Assembly: GCA_947178655.1 (NCBI GenBank)
Contig: CAMWZB010000090.1
Location: forward strand, 1-5,272
Direction of reading: 5' to 3'
From: an uncultured Porphyromonadaceae bacterium
GTDB taxonomy: Bacteria > Bacteroidota > Bacteroidia > Bacteroidales > Muribaculaceae
Length of the DNA: 5,272 nt
Of this stretch, positions 1-5,264 are shown piece after piece. Position 1 is the stretch's first letter. Every line of letters begins with the position of its first letter. The notes below the pieces were generated by a model that searched no databases, was not told the origin of the DNA, and worked only from the letters and a program-made list of their open reading frames with translations. The translations under genes were made by a program, and so were the position numbers.

Positions 1-612
1 CGCAACACAGGCGACACCATCGAGCGGATACGGACTCTGGCGGCGCGTCACGGGGTGGCGAGAGCCGGGAGTTTTGCCGCCTGGACGCCTCCGCACATAT
101 ATAACCGCGCTTTTTTCATCGAGCCTTCAGGCGAGGAAACATTCTACGACAAGCGTCATCTTTTCTCGCTCAGCAGCGAGGCCGGAATATTCACTCGGGG
201 CACATCGCCTGTTCCTGTAGTGCGGTTCCGCGGCTGGAACATAGCCATGATAGTGTGCTACGACCTCCGTTTCCCCGTATGGTCGAGGTGCCTCGGGGGA
301 AGGTATGATATGCTTCTTGTTCCGTCTAACTGGCCACAGGCCAGAAAATATGCTTTTGAGCATCTTTTGATAGCCAGAGCAATCGAGAACCAATGTGCGG
401 TGGTCGGCGCAGACCGTGGCGGAACTGACCAATACGGCTGCTATGATGCTATGACACAGATATATGACTGCTTCGGCAAGCCTGTGGGCTGCGAGCGTGA
501 CGGATTCGTAGTGGCCACTCTCAGCCGGAGCGCACAAGATGAATACCGCAGGCGTTTTCCTGCCGGCAATGATGCTGATGCTTTCGAGATTATTGAACGC
601 AGCAATTTTTGA
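1..612 (+). CDS. Omega-amidase, YafV-type nitrilase superfamily (5' end cut off by window)
   Basis: The frame is open from base 1 to TGA at 610-612, giving 203 residues. The family is usually about 255, so roughly 50 N-terminal residues, including the first catalytic Glu, lie outside the window. The GTG at 55 is an internal valine: homology-like sequence continues upstream of it. Two of the three catalytic residues are visible. Lys51 of the fragment is in YDKRHLF and the nucleophile Cys86 is in VCYDLRFPVW, both signatures of the YafV/Nit2 omega-amidase branch. RAIENQ near residue 137 and the NWP motif before it also fit. Known members hydrolyse alpha-ketoglutaramate or alpha-ketosuccinamate to the 2-oxo acid and ammonia in the cytosol, clearing products of glutamine transaminases, including the one in methionine salvage. 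No signal peptide can be judged. It may share a transcript with the exporter 81 nt downstream. Family is confident; exact substrate is inferred. Confidence 0.9.
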   Translation, partial: RNTGDTIERIRTLAARHGVARAGSFAAWTPPHIYNRAFFIEPSGEETFYDKRHLFSLSSEAGIFTRGTSPVPVVRFRGWNIAMIVCYDLRFPVWSRCLGGRYDMLLVPSNWPQARKYAFEHLLIARAIENQCAVVGADRGGTDQYGCYDAMTQIYDCFGKPVGCERDGFVVATLSRSAQDEYRRRFPAGNDADAFEIIERSNF

Positions 613-693
613 CAGGATGGCGCTCGTACGCTGTGCGCAAGGCTCGTCCTCCTGACGGATGAAACATATCACTCTTTTCCGGTTTGCATCACA
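613..693 (+). other. Short intergenic gap, no clear promoter or terminator
   Basis: The 81 nt between the omega-amidase stop and the exporter start contain no TAnnTTTG box and no strong GC hairpin with a T run. The best fold pairs AGGATGG (614-620) with TCGTCCT further on, using two wobble pairs, which is too weak to call. No Shine-Dalgarno sequence precedes the ATG at 694, as is usual in Bacteroidetes. Readthrough from the upstream gene is the simplest reading. Confidence 0.4.
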
Positions 694-1851
694 ATGAAAA
701 GTAGCCTTATCTCTCTTGCAATAGGTACGTTCGCACTTGGTGTGGCAGAGTTTGCCATGATGGGTATCCTCAGCGATGTCGCCCGAGATACGGGTGTGGG
801 CATTGTTCAGGCGGGTCACCTGATATCGGCATATGCTGCCGGGGTCGCCGTGGGCGCTCCCGGTCTGATTCTTCTCCGCCGTATGCCGCTGAAGCGGCTC
901 ATGCTGCTGCTTGCCATGTTCATCGTGGCAGGCAACTGTGCGGCGGCGCTTTCGCCCGGGTACCTGACTCTTCTTGTGTCCCGCTTTGTGTCGGGGCTCC
1001 CTCACGGGGCGTTTTTCGGCGCCGGGGCTATCGTATGTACCCGCCTTGCCACTACAGGCGCCGCTTCGGCTGTGGCTGTGATGATAGGCGGCATGACCGT
1101 GGCCAATGTCATAGGCGTGCCGGCGGCGACCATGGTCGCGAATCTTTTTTCGTGGCGTCTGACATTCGGCATCGCCGCATTTTTCGGATTGTTGGCGTAT
1201 CTGGGCATCCGCATCTATATGCCTTATCTGAATCCTCTTCCCGATACGGGCATGAAGGGCCAGTTCCGTTTTCTCCGGCATCCTGAGCCGTGGCTCATCT
1301 ATGCCGGGGTGTTTTTCGGGCAGGCGAGTATCTACACGTATTTCAGCTATATCGAGCCGGTGATGACGTCAGTAGCCCACTTCTCCCAGTCGTCGATGAC
1401 ATGGATCATGATGGTGGCCGGATGCGGTATGGTGCTGGGCAATATTTTGGCCGGACGTCTTTCCGACCGTCATCCTGCGGCTCTTGTCACCGCTGTTGAG
1501 GCACTGCTTGCTATAGGAGTCATGACGGCCATCTATTTCTGCTCGTCAGTCAAGGTGCCGCTGGTGGTGCTTTCGTTCGTGGCGACGGCGCTCCTTTTCG
1601 GCATCGGTGGTCCGCTTCAGTATCTTATAGTGAAGTATGCCCGCGGCGGAGAGATGCTCGGCGGAGCCGGTATACAGATAGCTTTCAACGTATCGAATGC
1701 CTGTGCCGCGGCCTTGGGCGGAGCTGCCATCAACATGGGCTGGGGCACGGCATCGCCCGCACTTGTGGGCATTCCCTGTGCCGTAGTGGGATCTGCGGCA
1801 TTGTTCATTCTTTATTCACGTACACGACACAACGATGCGCCTTCTCATTAA
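694..1851 (+). CDS. AraJ-like MFS exporter (DHA1 family)
   Basis: A 385-residue inner-membrane protein of typical MFS length with about twelve hydrophobic segments: roughly 5-27, 40-61, 67-88, 91-115, 123-148, 154-176, a polar loop at 177-197, then 198-220, 233-256, 262-283, 288-313, 323-346 and 351-374 (two in this list are tightly spaced). Features recalled from E. coli AraJ and its relatives include GTFALGVAEFAMMG in helix 1, VSGLPHGAFFG near 99-108, GGMTVANVIGVP near 132-143, a cytoplasmic FLRHPEPWLIYAG stretch at 193-205, GCGMVLGNILAGRLSD at 243-258 and GIQIAFNVSNA at 326-336. These proteins are proton-coupled drug or sugar efflux carriers; the real substrate cannot be read from sequence. 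Start ATG 694 puts helix 1 directly at the N terminus. The last 17 nt overlap the HMA-AraC gene in another frame, suggesting translational coupling. The gene is intact. Confidence 0.9.
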   Translation: MKSSLISLAIGTFALGVAEFAMMGILSDVARDTGVGIVQAGHLISAYAAGVAVGAPGLILLRRMPLKRLMLLLAMFIVAGNCAAALSPGYLTLLVSRFVSGLPHGAFFGAGAIVCTRLATTGAASAVAVMIGGMTVANVIGVPAATMVANLFSWRLTFGIAAFFGLLAYLGIRIYMPYLNPLPDTGMKGQFRFLRHPEPWLIYAGVFFGQASIYTYFSYIEPVMTSVAHFSQSSMTWIMMVAGCGMVLGNILAGRLSDRHPAALVTAVEALLAIGVMTAIYFCSSVKVPLVVLSFVATALLFGIGGPLQYLIVKYARGGEMLGGAGIQIAFNVSNACAAALGGAAINMGWGTASPALVGIPCAVVGSAALFILYSRTRHNDAPSH

Positions 1852-2389
1852 GAATATGGTATGCCGCCACTGTGTGGCGGCGGTCGAGCGCGTTCTCGAC
1901 ACTCTCGGTATAGAGTACAAATCTGTAGAAATCGGAGCTGTAGAGCTGCCTGACACACTTACAGCCGGACGTCTCGACGCTCTTGACAGGGCTTTGGAGG
2001 CAGAGGGCTTCGAGCGTCTTGACAATCCGTCGGCGGCATTGGTCGAGCGAGCCAAGCTCGCCGTGCTCAATCACGTCAGGAGTGCGCCCGACTGTCATCT
2101 GAAGCTCTCGGCCTGCATAGAGGACCAGCTCGGAGTGCCTTTCGATACAATCAGCCGTCTTTTTTCGCGCATTGAGGGTCGCACGATAGAGAAGTATCAC
2201 ATCTTTCAGAAAGTAGAGCGTGTCAAGGAGCTCCTTGTGTACGGCAATATGTCGCTTGATGAGATTGCCGATGCAGTGGGGTACTCGGGTACGGCGCATC
2301 TTTCACGACAGTTCAAGGCTGTGACCGGCCTGACTCCCACGGCGTTCATGCGTGAGAATCCGCCTCGCAAACCATTGAATGAGGTGTAG
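1835..2389 (+). CDS. HMA-domain/AraC-type HTH fusion regulator
   Basis: A 184-residue, probably cytoplasmic protein with two parts. Residues 1-63 read as a full heavy-metal-associated fold: a strand (RLLIK), then M8-x-C10-x-x-C13, helix 14-25, strands around 27-38, and a second helix ending ALEAEGFE (53-60), like the closing helix of copper-chaperone domains. Residues ~75-176 are an AraC/XylS DNA-binding domain with two helix-turn-helix units: about 97-115 (QLGVPFDTISRLF) and about 139-161 (MSLDEIADAVGYSG, then HLSRQFKAVTGLTPTAFM, the AraC signature). There is no sugar-binding cupin arm, so any sensing must come from the CxxC domain. Start ATG 1835 is chosen because the next ATG (1856, Met8) would remove the first beta strand. 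The gene overlaps the exporter by 17 nt. From memory, short proteins of this shape are common in Bacteroidetes and annotated only as AraC regulators; their ligand is unknown to me. Metal or redox sensing is inferred. Confidence 0.85.
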   Translation: MRLLIKNMVCRHCVAAVERVLDTLGIEYKSVEIGAVELPDTLTAGRLDALDRALEAEGFERLDNPSAALVERAKLAVLNHVRSAPDCHLKLSACIEDQLGVPFDTISRLFSRIEGRTIEKYHIFQKVERVKELLVYGNMSLDEIADAVGYSGTAHLSRQFKAVTGLTPTAFMRENPPRKPLNEV

Positions 2390-2398
2390 TATCCGCTG
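2390..2398. other. Convergent gene junction of 9 nt
   Basis: The rightward regulator stops at 2387-2389 (TAG) and the leftward cyclo-ligase stops at 2401-2399 (TGA on the minus strand). Nine bases are too few for two intrinsic terminators, and no hairpin plus T run is visible on either strand near here. Transcripts from the two sides probably overlap or end inside the opposite gene. Confidence 0.6.
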
Positions 2399-2962
2399 TC
2401 AGTGGCGCGGCCGGGTGCGGAAGATGCCGCGGCGGTCGGCCACGATGAAATTGACCGGGATGTCGTGAGGGTCGGCTTCGATGACACCGTCGTCGAGGAG
2501 CTGGAAGTCGTAGCATACGCCGATGGTTATGGCCCGGGCCCGGGCGAGCAAGCGGTCGTAGTAGCCTTTGCCACGACCTACCCGGTTGCCGCATCGGTCG
2601 AATGCCACCGCAGGTACGATGATGAGGTCAATGTCAGCTAAGTCGGTGAGGTCGTCGCCATCGGGTTCTTCGATGTGAAATGAGCCAAGATGAGTGCGCG
2701 AGCTGTCATATGGCAGAATCTCGAGGTCGGGGCCGTTCACTCGTGGCAGATAGAAGTTTTTGTGGTCTTTCCAACGAGCGATGAAGTCGCGTGTCGAGAG
2801 TTCGTCGGGCAGTGAATTGTATACGAGTATGCGTTCGGCCATGGTGAATGCCGCCATGGCCGCAAGTGCGTCGAATACGCGTGCGGCGGCTTGAGTCCGC
2901 TCTGATTGGTCGAGCAGTGTCTTGCGTGTACGGATACGCGCACGGATGTCATTTTTATCCAT
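2399..2962 (-). CDS. 5-formyltetrahydrofolate cyclo-ligase (MTHFS)
   Basis: A 187-residue cytosolic enzyme, the usual length for the family (E. coli Fau/YgfA is about 180-200). It uses ATP to convert 5-formyl-THF to 5,10-methenyl-THF, returning a storage and inhibitory folate to the one-carbon pool. Visible hallmarks are the basic N terminus (residues 3-14), LPDELSTRDF at 51-60 in the substrate region, IIVPAVAFDRCGNRVGRGKG at 114-133 followed by YYDRLL, which is the nucleotide-binding signature, and the C-terminal DPHDIPVNFIVADR motif at 164-177. ATG 2962 lies 27 nt after the S41 protease stop with no promoter box in the gap, so it is probably the last gene of the leftward transcript. The ORF is intact. 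A GC-rich palindrome in the gene encodes an Arg-Ala repeat and needs no other explanation. Confidence 0.93.
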   Translation of the reverse strand: MDKNDIRARIRTRKTLLDQSERTQAAARVFDALAAMAAFTMAERILVYNSLPDELSTRDFIARWKDHKNFYLPRVNGPDLEILPYDSSRTHLGSFHIEEPDGDDLTDLADIDLIIVPAVAFDRCGNRVGRGKGYYDRLLARARAITIGVCYDFQLLDDGVIEADPHDIPVNFIVADRRGIFRTRPRH

Positions 2963-2989
2963 CGTCAGGCTTTCGGTTGACTTGTCGTG

Positions 2990-4297
2990 TTAATCTTTGA
3001 TGGGGAAGTCGGCGCCTCCCTCATTAAGTTGCTTCACAGCTTCTATTACGACTGTGTCATTTGCGTTGACCACTTCGAAGTATCCGTCCATGCCGATGAT
3101 GTCGCGAGCTATGAGAGCTTTTATTTGATTAACAATCAGCGGAGCCGAAATGTTGATGTAGTACCATCGCGGGGCCACTTTGCCTTTGGTGGATGCGTAG
3201 TTGACGAATGATTGCAGCAGGATGTTGTCGGAGGGGAGCATGGAGAGCATCTCTTCGGTGTTGCGGCTTTCGTTGAGGCGTTCGCGGTTTAGGTCGGCGT
3301 ACTCGTAAGCGAATCGTCGGATGAGTCCGGCGTTTGCCACTTTGAGATAGTACGAAGTCACACCGGTTGTGTCTGAAGGGACGAAAATGTCGGGAATGAT
3401 GCCTCCGCCGCCGTAAACGGGGCGTCCTTCGACAGTGTGGAATATCTTGGTCGAATCGACCTTGAAACTGTCGGCGCTGAATACTTCGCCACGGTCGTAG
3501 CGGTCGAGGATTTCGGTCTGGTACTCGTCATTGCGTCCGTGGGTGTAGCTTTTCTGTATACATCGTCCTGACGGGGTGTAGTATCGCTGTACGGTGAGCA
3601 GCATTTCGCTCGAGTCCGGAAACTCGATGCCGCGCTGCACGAGTCCTTTGCCGAAGGTGCGGCGTCCGATGATGAGCGCGCGGTCATTGTCCTGCATCGC
3701 TCCTGCGAAAATTTCGCTGGAACTTGCTGTGAATTCATCGACGAGGACCACCACTTTCTCGGTGGTGAAGTTGCCCATGCCGTCAGCGGTCAGGACGCTA
3801 TTGTCGCTCATGTTTCGTCCTTTGGTCATCACGATGATGTCGTGCCGGTCAAGGAATTCGTTGGCCATCAGTACGGCCGGACTCATGAAACCACCTCCGT
3901 TACCGCGCAGGTCGATGATGTACGACCTCGCTCCGTCATATTTCAGCTGAGCGAGAGTGTTGAGCAGCTCGGCGTATGTGTTGTCAGAGAATTTTCCCAG
4001 ACGCAGGTATCCGATGGTGTCGTTTATCATGTATGTGGCGTCGATGGGAGACACGGGAATCTCCGAGCGCACGAGGTCGAAGGAGAGCGGCGTCTGAGAG
4101 GAGGATCGCTTGACGGTGACTTTGACGCCGGTGTCTTTCGGACCACGAAGCATTGAGAAAACCTTGTCGGTCGAGGTCCCGTTGCCTGCTATGTTCACGC
4201 TGTCGACTTCGATGATTCTGTCGCCGGCCATCATGCCCGCCTCTTCTGCCGCGCCTCCGGATATGACTTCGATGACGTATAGGGTGTCGTTCATCAT
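2990..4297 (-). CDS. S41 protease C-terminal part (PDZ and catalytic domain)
   Basis: 435 residues, stop TAA at 2992-2990. Residues 5-64 complete the PDZ domain (VISGGAAEEAGMMAGDRIIE at 11-30). The S41 core runs from about 92 to 260: GYLRLGKFSDNT at 96-107, IIDLRGNGGG at 127-136, FTASSSEIFAGAMQ at 189-202 and TFGKGLVQ at 214-221. By the 25-residue spacing of Ser452/Lys477 in E. coli Prc, the catalytic dyad is Ser192 and Lys217 (305 and 330 in the joined protein). YTPSGRCIQ at 240-248 and VYGGGGIIPD at 294-303 are further family motifs. The active site is complete, so no decay is visible beyond the single frame break. ATG 4297 is internal to the ancestral gene and has no signal peptide, so an independently started product would lack an export signal. 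Confidence 0.8.
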   Translation of the reverse strand: MMNDTLYVIEVISGGAAEEAGMMAGDRIIEVDSVNIAGNGTSTDKVFSMLRGPKDTGVKVTVKRSSSQTPLSFDLVRSEIPVSPIDATYMINDTIGYLRLGKFSDNTYAELLNTLAQLKYDGARSYIIDLRGNGGGFMSPAVLMANEFLDRHDIIVMTKGRNMSDNSVLTADGMGNFTTEKVVVLVDEFTASSSEIFAGAMQDNDRALIIGRRTFGKGLVQRGIEFPDSSEMLLTVQRYYTPSGRCIQKSYTHGRNDEYQTEILDRYDRGEVFSADSFKVDSTKIFHTVEGRPVYGGGGIIPDIFVPSDTTGVTSYYLKVANAGLIRRFAYEYADLNRERLNESRNTEEMLSMLPSDNILLQSFVNYASTKGKVAPRWYYINISAPLIVNQIKALIARDIIGMDGYFEVVNANDTVVIEAVKQLNEGGADFPIKD

Positions 4298-4298
4298 C

Positions 4299-4634
4299 GA
4301 ACTGTATGCCTATGCCGAAGAAAGAGCTTTCGAGATGGCGGTCGTTCTCGATGCGGTCGGATGCCGCAATATACGAGGAGTGTGGGTCGAGATTTGCCAG
4401 CATCTGCGGTATGGTCATCTCGACAAGGCTGTCGAAGCTGACCTCGTCGACGTACGACTCTTTGATTAGAGAGAACACTTTGTCGAGTTTCTCACGGGCT
4501 ATGTTCTCTCGGGAGCCCTTATTGAAGTAAGCGCCGACCCATATGCCGGCGATGAGGAATACTGCCGCCACCAGAGGCAGTGCGAGCAGGTGCTTTCGGT
4601 CGTGCATTTCAGTCAAGATTTTCGATATGGACAC
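4299..4634 (-). CDS. S41 protease N-terminal part (membrane anchor to start of PDZ)
   Basis: The first 112 codons carry the meaningful part of this frame; as an ORF it runs on to 3984 but codes for non-homologous, low-complexity sequence after residue 112. Residues 14-37 (HLLALPLVAAVFLIAGIWVG core) form a single hydrophobic segment preceded by basic residues, an uncleaved anchor or signal with the rest in the periplasm. Residues 48-92 (KLDKVFSLIKESYVDEVSFD, then the LANLDPHSSYI motif) are the conserved N-terminal helical region of CtpA-type proteases. GIGIQF at 107-112 is the carboxylate-binding loop that opens the PDZ domain. If translated as read, the product would be an anchored fragment of 216 residues with no active site. 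Confidence 0.8.
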
Positions 4635-5040
4635 ATTCGATGCCTGCCCGCGAGAGCAGGTCGATGCCGTCGCTCAGACGGTATAGGTCGTTGAACACGA
4701 CGCGGCTTATGCCTGCCTGTATGATGAGTTTGGAGCATTCGAGGCATGGAGATGCCGTGATGTATAATGTGGCGTCCTGGCTCGAGTTGTTGCTTCGGGC
4801 GACCTTTGTGATGGCGTTTGCTTCAGCGTGAAGGACATAGGGGCGGGTGACGCCGTCCTCATCCTCGCATACATTCTCGAATCCAGCCGGGGTGCCGTTG
4901 AATCCGTCCGATATGATCATCTTGTCCTTCACCAGCAGGCATCCAACCTTGCGGCGTACGCAATATGAGTTCTCAGCCCATATGGCGGCCATGCGCAGAT
5001 ACCGCTTGTCGAGTATTTCCTGTTTTTCTTCGGGTTTCAT
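4609..5040 (-). CDS. dCMP deaminase (zinc-dependent, ComEB-like)
   Basis: A 143-residue cytosolic enzyme that deaminates dCMP to dUMP, the substrate of thymidylate synthase. The zinc site is complete: His71 and the proton-shuttling Glu73 in HAEAN, and Cys99 and Cys102 in SPCLEC. DKRYLRMAAIWAENSYCVRR (11-30) and DGFNGTPAGF (45-54) are the dCMP deaminase substrate motifs and set it apart from tRNA adenosine or free cytidine deaminases. Start ATG 5040 is kept because the next Met (17, at 4992) would remove the conserved DKRY segment. It appears to be the first gene of the leftward unit, with a promoter ending only four bases upstream. Its end overlaps the protease's first possible start by 26 nt, or sits one base from the second. 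Family dCMP deaminase is confident; ComEB-type competence roles are not implied. Confidence 0.93.
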   Translation of the reverse strand: MKPEEKQEILDKRYLRMAAIWAENSYCVRRKVGCLLVKDKMIISDGFNGTPAGFENVCEDEDGVTRPYVLHAEANAITKVARSNNSSQDATLYITASPCLECSKLIIQAGISRVVFNDLYRLSDGIDLLSRAGIECVHIENLD

Positions 5041-5044
5041 AATA

Positions 5045-5076
5045 CAAAATTACTGCTTTGCAGCCAAACAGCCAAA
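5045..5076 (-). promoter_or_regulatory. Bacteroidetes-type promoter for the dCMP deaminase unit
   Basis: On the minus strand TTTG (5076-5073) is followed by 20 nt and TAATTTTG (5052-5045). This matches the Bacteroides TTTG-N19-21-TAnnTTTG consensus exactly. With the box centred on -7, transcription would begin near 5042, about two bases before the ATG at 5040, so the mRNA would be essentially leaderless. The -33 TTTG lies in a tandem 8-mer, giving a second TTTG at 5068-5065 whose 12-nt spacer is too short to work. Confidence 0.6.
5061..5076. repeat. Two tandem copies of CAGCCAAA
   Basis: CAGCCAAA occurs at 5061-5068 and again at 5069-5076 without interruption. Each copy reads TTTGGCTG on the minus strand, so the repeat duplicates the -33 promoter box. 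Only the outer copy has correct spacing to TAATTTTG. Loss of one copy would abolish the good spacing. Confidence 0.7.
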
Positions 5077-5113
5077 GGAAAAGGGTGAAAAATTGCGCTC
5101 CTTAAACGTATGT

Positions 5114-5133
5114 GAGCCATTTAAGTGAGGCTC
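5114..5133. repeat. Short palindrome between the divergent promoters
   Basis: GAGCC (5114-5118) and GGCTC (5129-5133) are inverted around a 10-nt AT-rich spacer. A second, overlapping inverted pair is TTAAG (5121-5125) with CTTAA (5133-5137). No T run follows on either strand, so it is not an intrinsic terminator. It lies about 37 nt upstream of the leftward -33 box and 25 nt upstream of the rightward one, a position where a shared operator could sit. An operator role is a guess. Confidence 0.35.
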
Positions 5134-5158
5134 TTAAGGATAAATTATACGATATTAT

Positions 5159-5189
5159 TTTGGCGGGTCGATAAAAAGGTTTAACTTTG
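5159..5189 (+). promoter_or_regulatory. Rightward Bacteroidetes-type promoter
   Basis: TTTG at 5159-5162, a 19-nt spacer, then TAACTTTG at 5182-5189, an exact fit to TTTG-N19-21-TAnnTTTG. The expected start of transcription is near 5192. It points out of the window towards 5272, away from the dCMP deaminase, so the two promoters are divergent. Confidence 0.65.
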
Positions 5190-5203
5190 CGACCGTAAAA
5201 CCG

Positions 5204-5254
5204 ATACGGCTCCATGAAAATTCAAGATTCATGTGGCCGTATTATTTATTTTTT
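5204..5254 (+). terminator. Leader hairpin with T-rich tail (attenuator or small-RNA terminator)
   Basis: ATACGGC (5204-5210) pairs perfectly with GCCGTAT (5236-5242). One wobble and one mismatch follow, then CATGAA (5213-5218) pairs with TTCATG (5228-5233) around a 9-nt loop: 14 of 15 positions paired. Ten of the next twelve bases (5243-5254) are T. This has the shape of an intrinsic terminator in the rightward direction only, and it starts about 12 nt after the predicted transcription start. It could be an attenuator for a gene beyond the window or the end of an RNA of about 60 nt. Confidence 0.5.
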
Positions 5255-5264
5255 GTCAATATGA
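5214..5264 (+). CDS. Possible 16-codon leader peptide in the hairpin
   Basis: ATG at 5214 opens a short frame, MKIQDSCGRIIYFLSI, ending at TGA 5262-5264. Its ATG lies in the 5' arm of the hairpin, so translation and folding would compete. The stop overlaps a possible downstream start in the ATGA arrangement (ATG 5261-5263). There is no run of one amino acid as in classical biosynthetic leaders and no Shine-Dalgarno sequence. A frame this short can easily arise by chance. Confidence 0.2.
   Translation: MKIQDSCGRIIYFLSI

Larger units (their letters stand above)
2990..4634 (-). pseudogene. S41 carboxy-terminal processing protease, frame-disrupted
   Basis: Two adjoining reading frames together make one CtpA/Prc-type protease of about 548 residues, a normal length for Bacteroidetes members with an N-terminal membrane anchor, a PDZ domain and an S41 serine protease domain. 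Such enzymes act in the periplasm and trim or degrade proteins from exposed C termini; the target is unknown. The first frame is sound from 4634 to codon 112 (…GIGIQF, ending at 4299), then turns to Arg/His-rich nonsense. The second frame resumes at 4297 with MMNDTLYVIEV. In the second frame a TAG lies at 4312-4310, so the break falls within 4298-4312. Skipping one base, or restoring two, rejoins them; GAT-ATG-ATG losing one AT would give the observed GATGATG and restore the family-like QF-D-M-M-NDT. Start may be ATG 4634 (26-nt overlap with the dCMP deaminase) or ATG 4607, one base after that gene's stop. Real mutation or sequencing error cannot be separated here. Confidence 0.85.

Noticed and set aside
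613..693. Possible terminator or promoter between the omega-amidase and exporter genes
   Set aside because: The best stem has seven pairs with two wobbles and no T tail, and there is no TAnnTTTG box. Not strong enough to call.
127..1281. A 384-codon open frame on the minus strand opposite the omega-amidase and exporter genes
   Set aside because: Its translation is rich in His and Arg, shows no motif or domain, and lies exactly opposite two strongly supported genes. It is a by-product of GC-rich codon use.
2533..2544. CCCGGGCCCGGG palindrome
   Set aside because: It lies inside the cyclo-ligase and is explained by GC-rich Arg and Ala codons of the RARA stretch; no T run or regulatory context.
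3984..4298. Continuation of the protease's first frame after residue 112
   Set aside because: The sequence becomes Arg/His-rich and non-homologous at the frame break, while the adjacent frame carries the PDZ and S41 motifs. It is out-of-frame reading, not a new domain.
4281..4320. Programmed +1 ribosomal frameshift in the protease
   Set aside because: No slippery site, stop codon at the shift point or stimulatory structure stands out, and this family is not known to me to use recoding. A mutation or sequence error is simpler.
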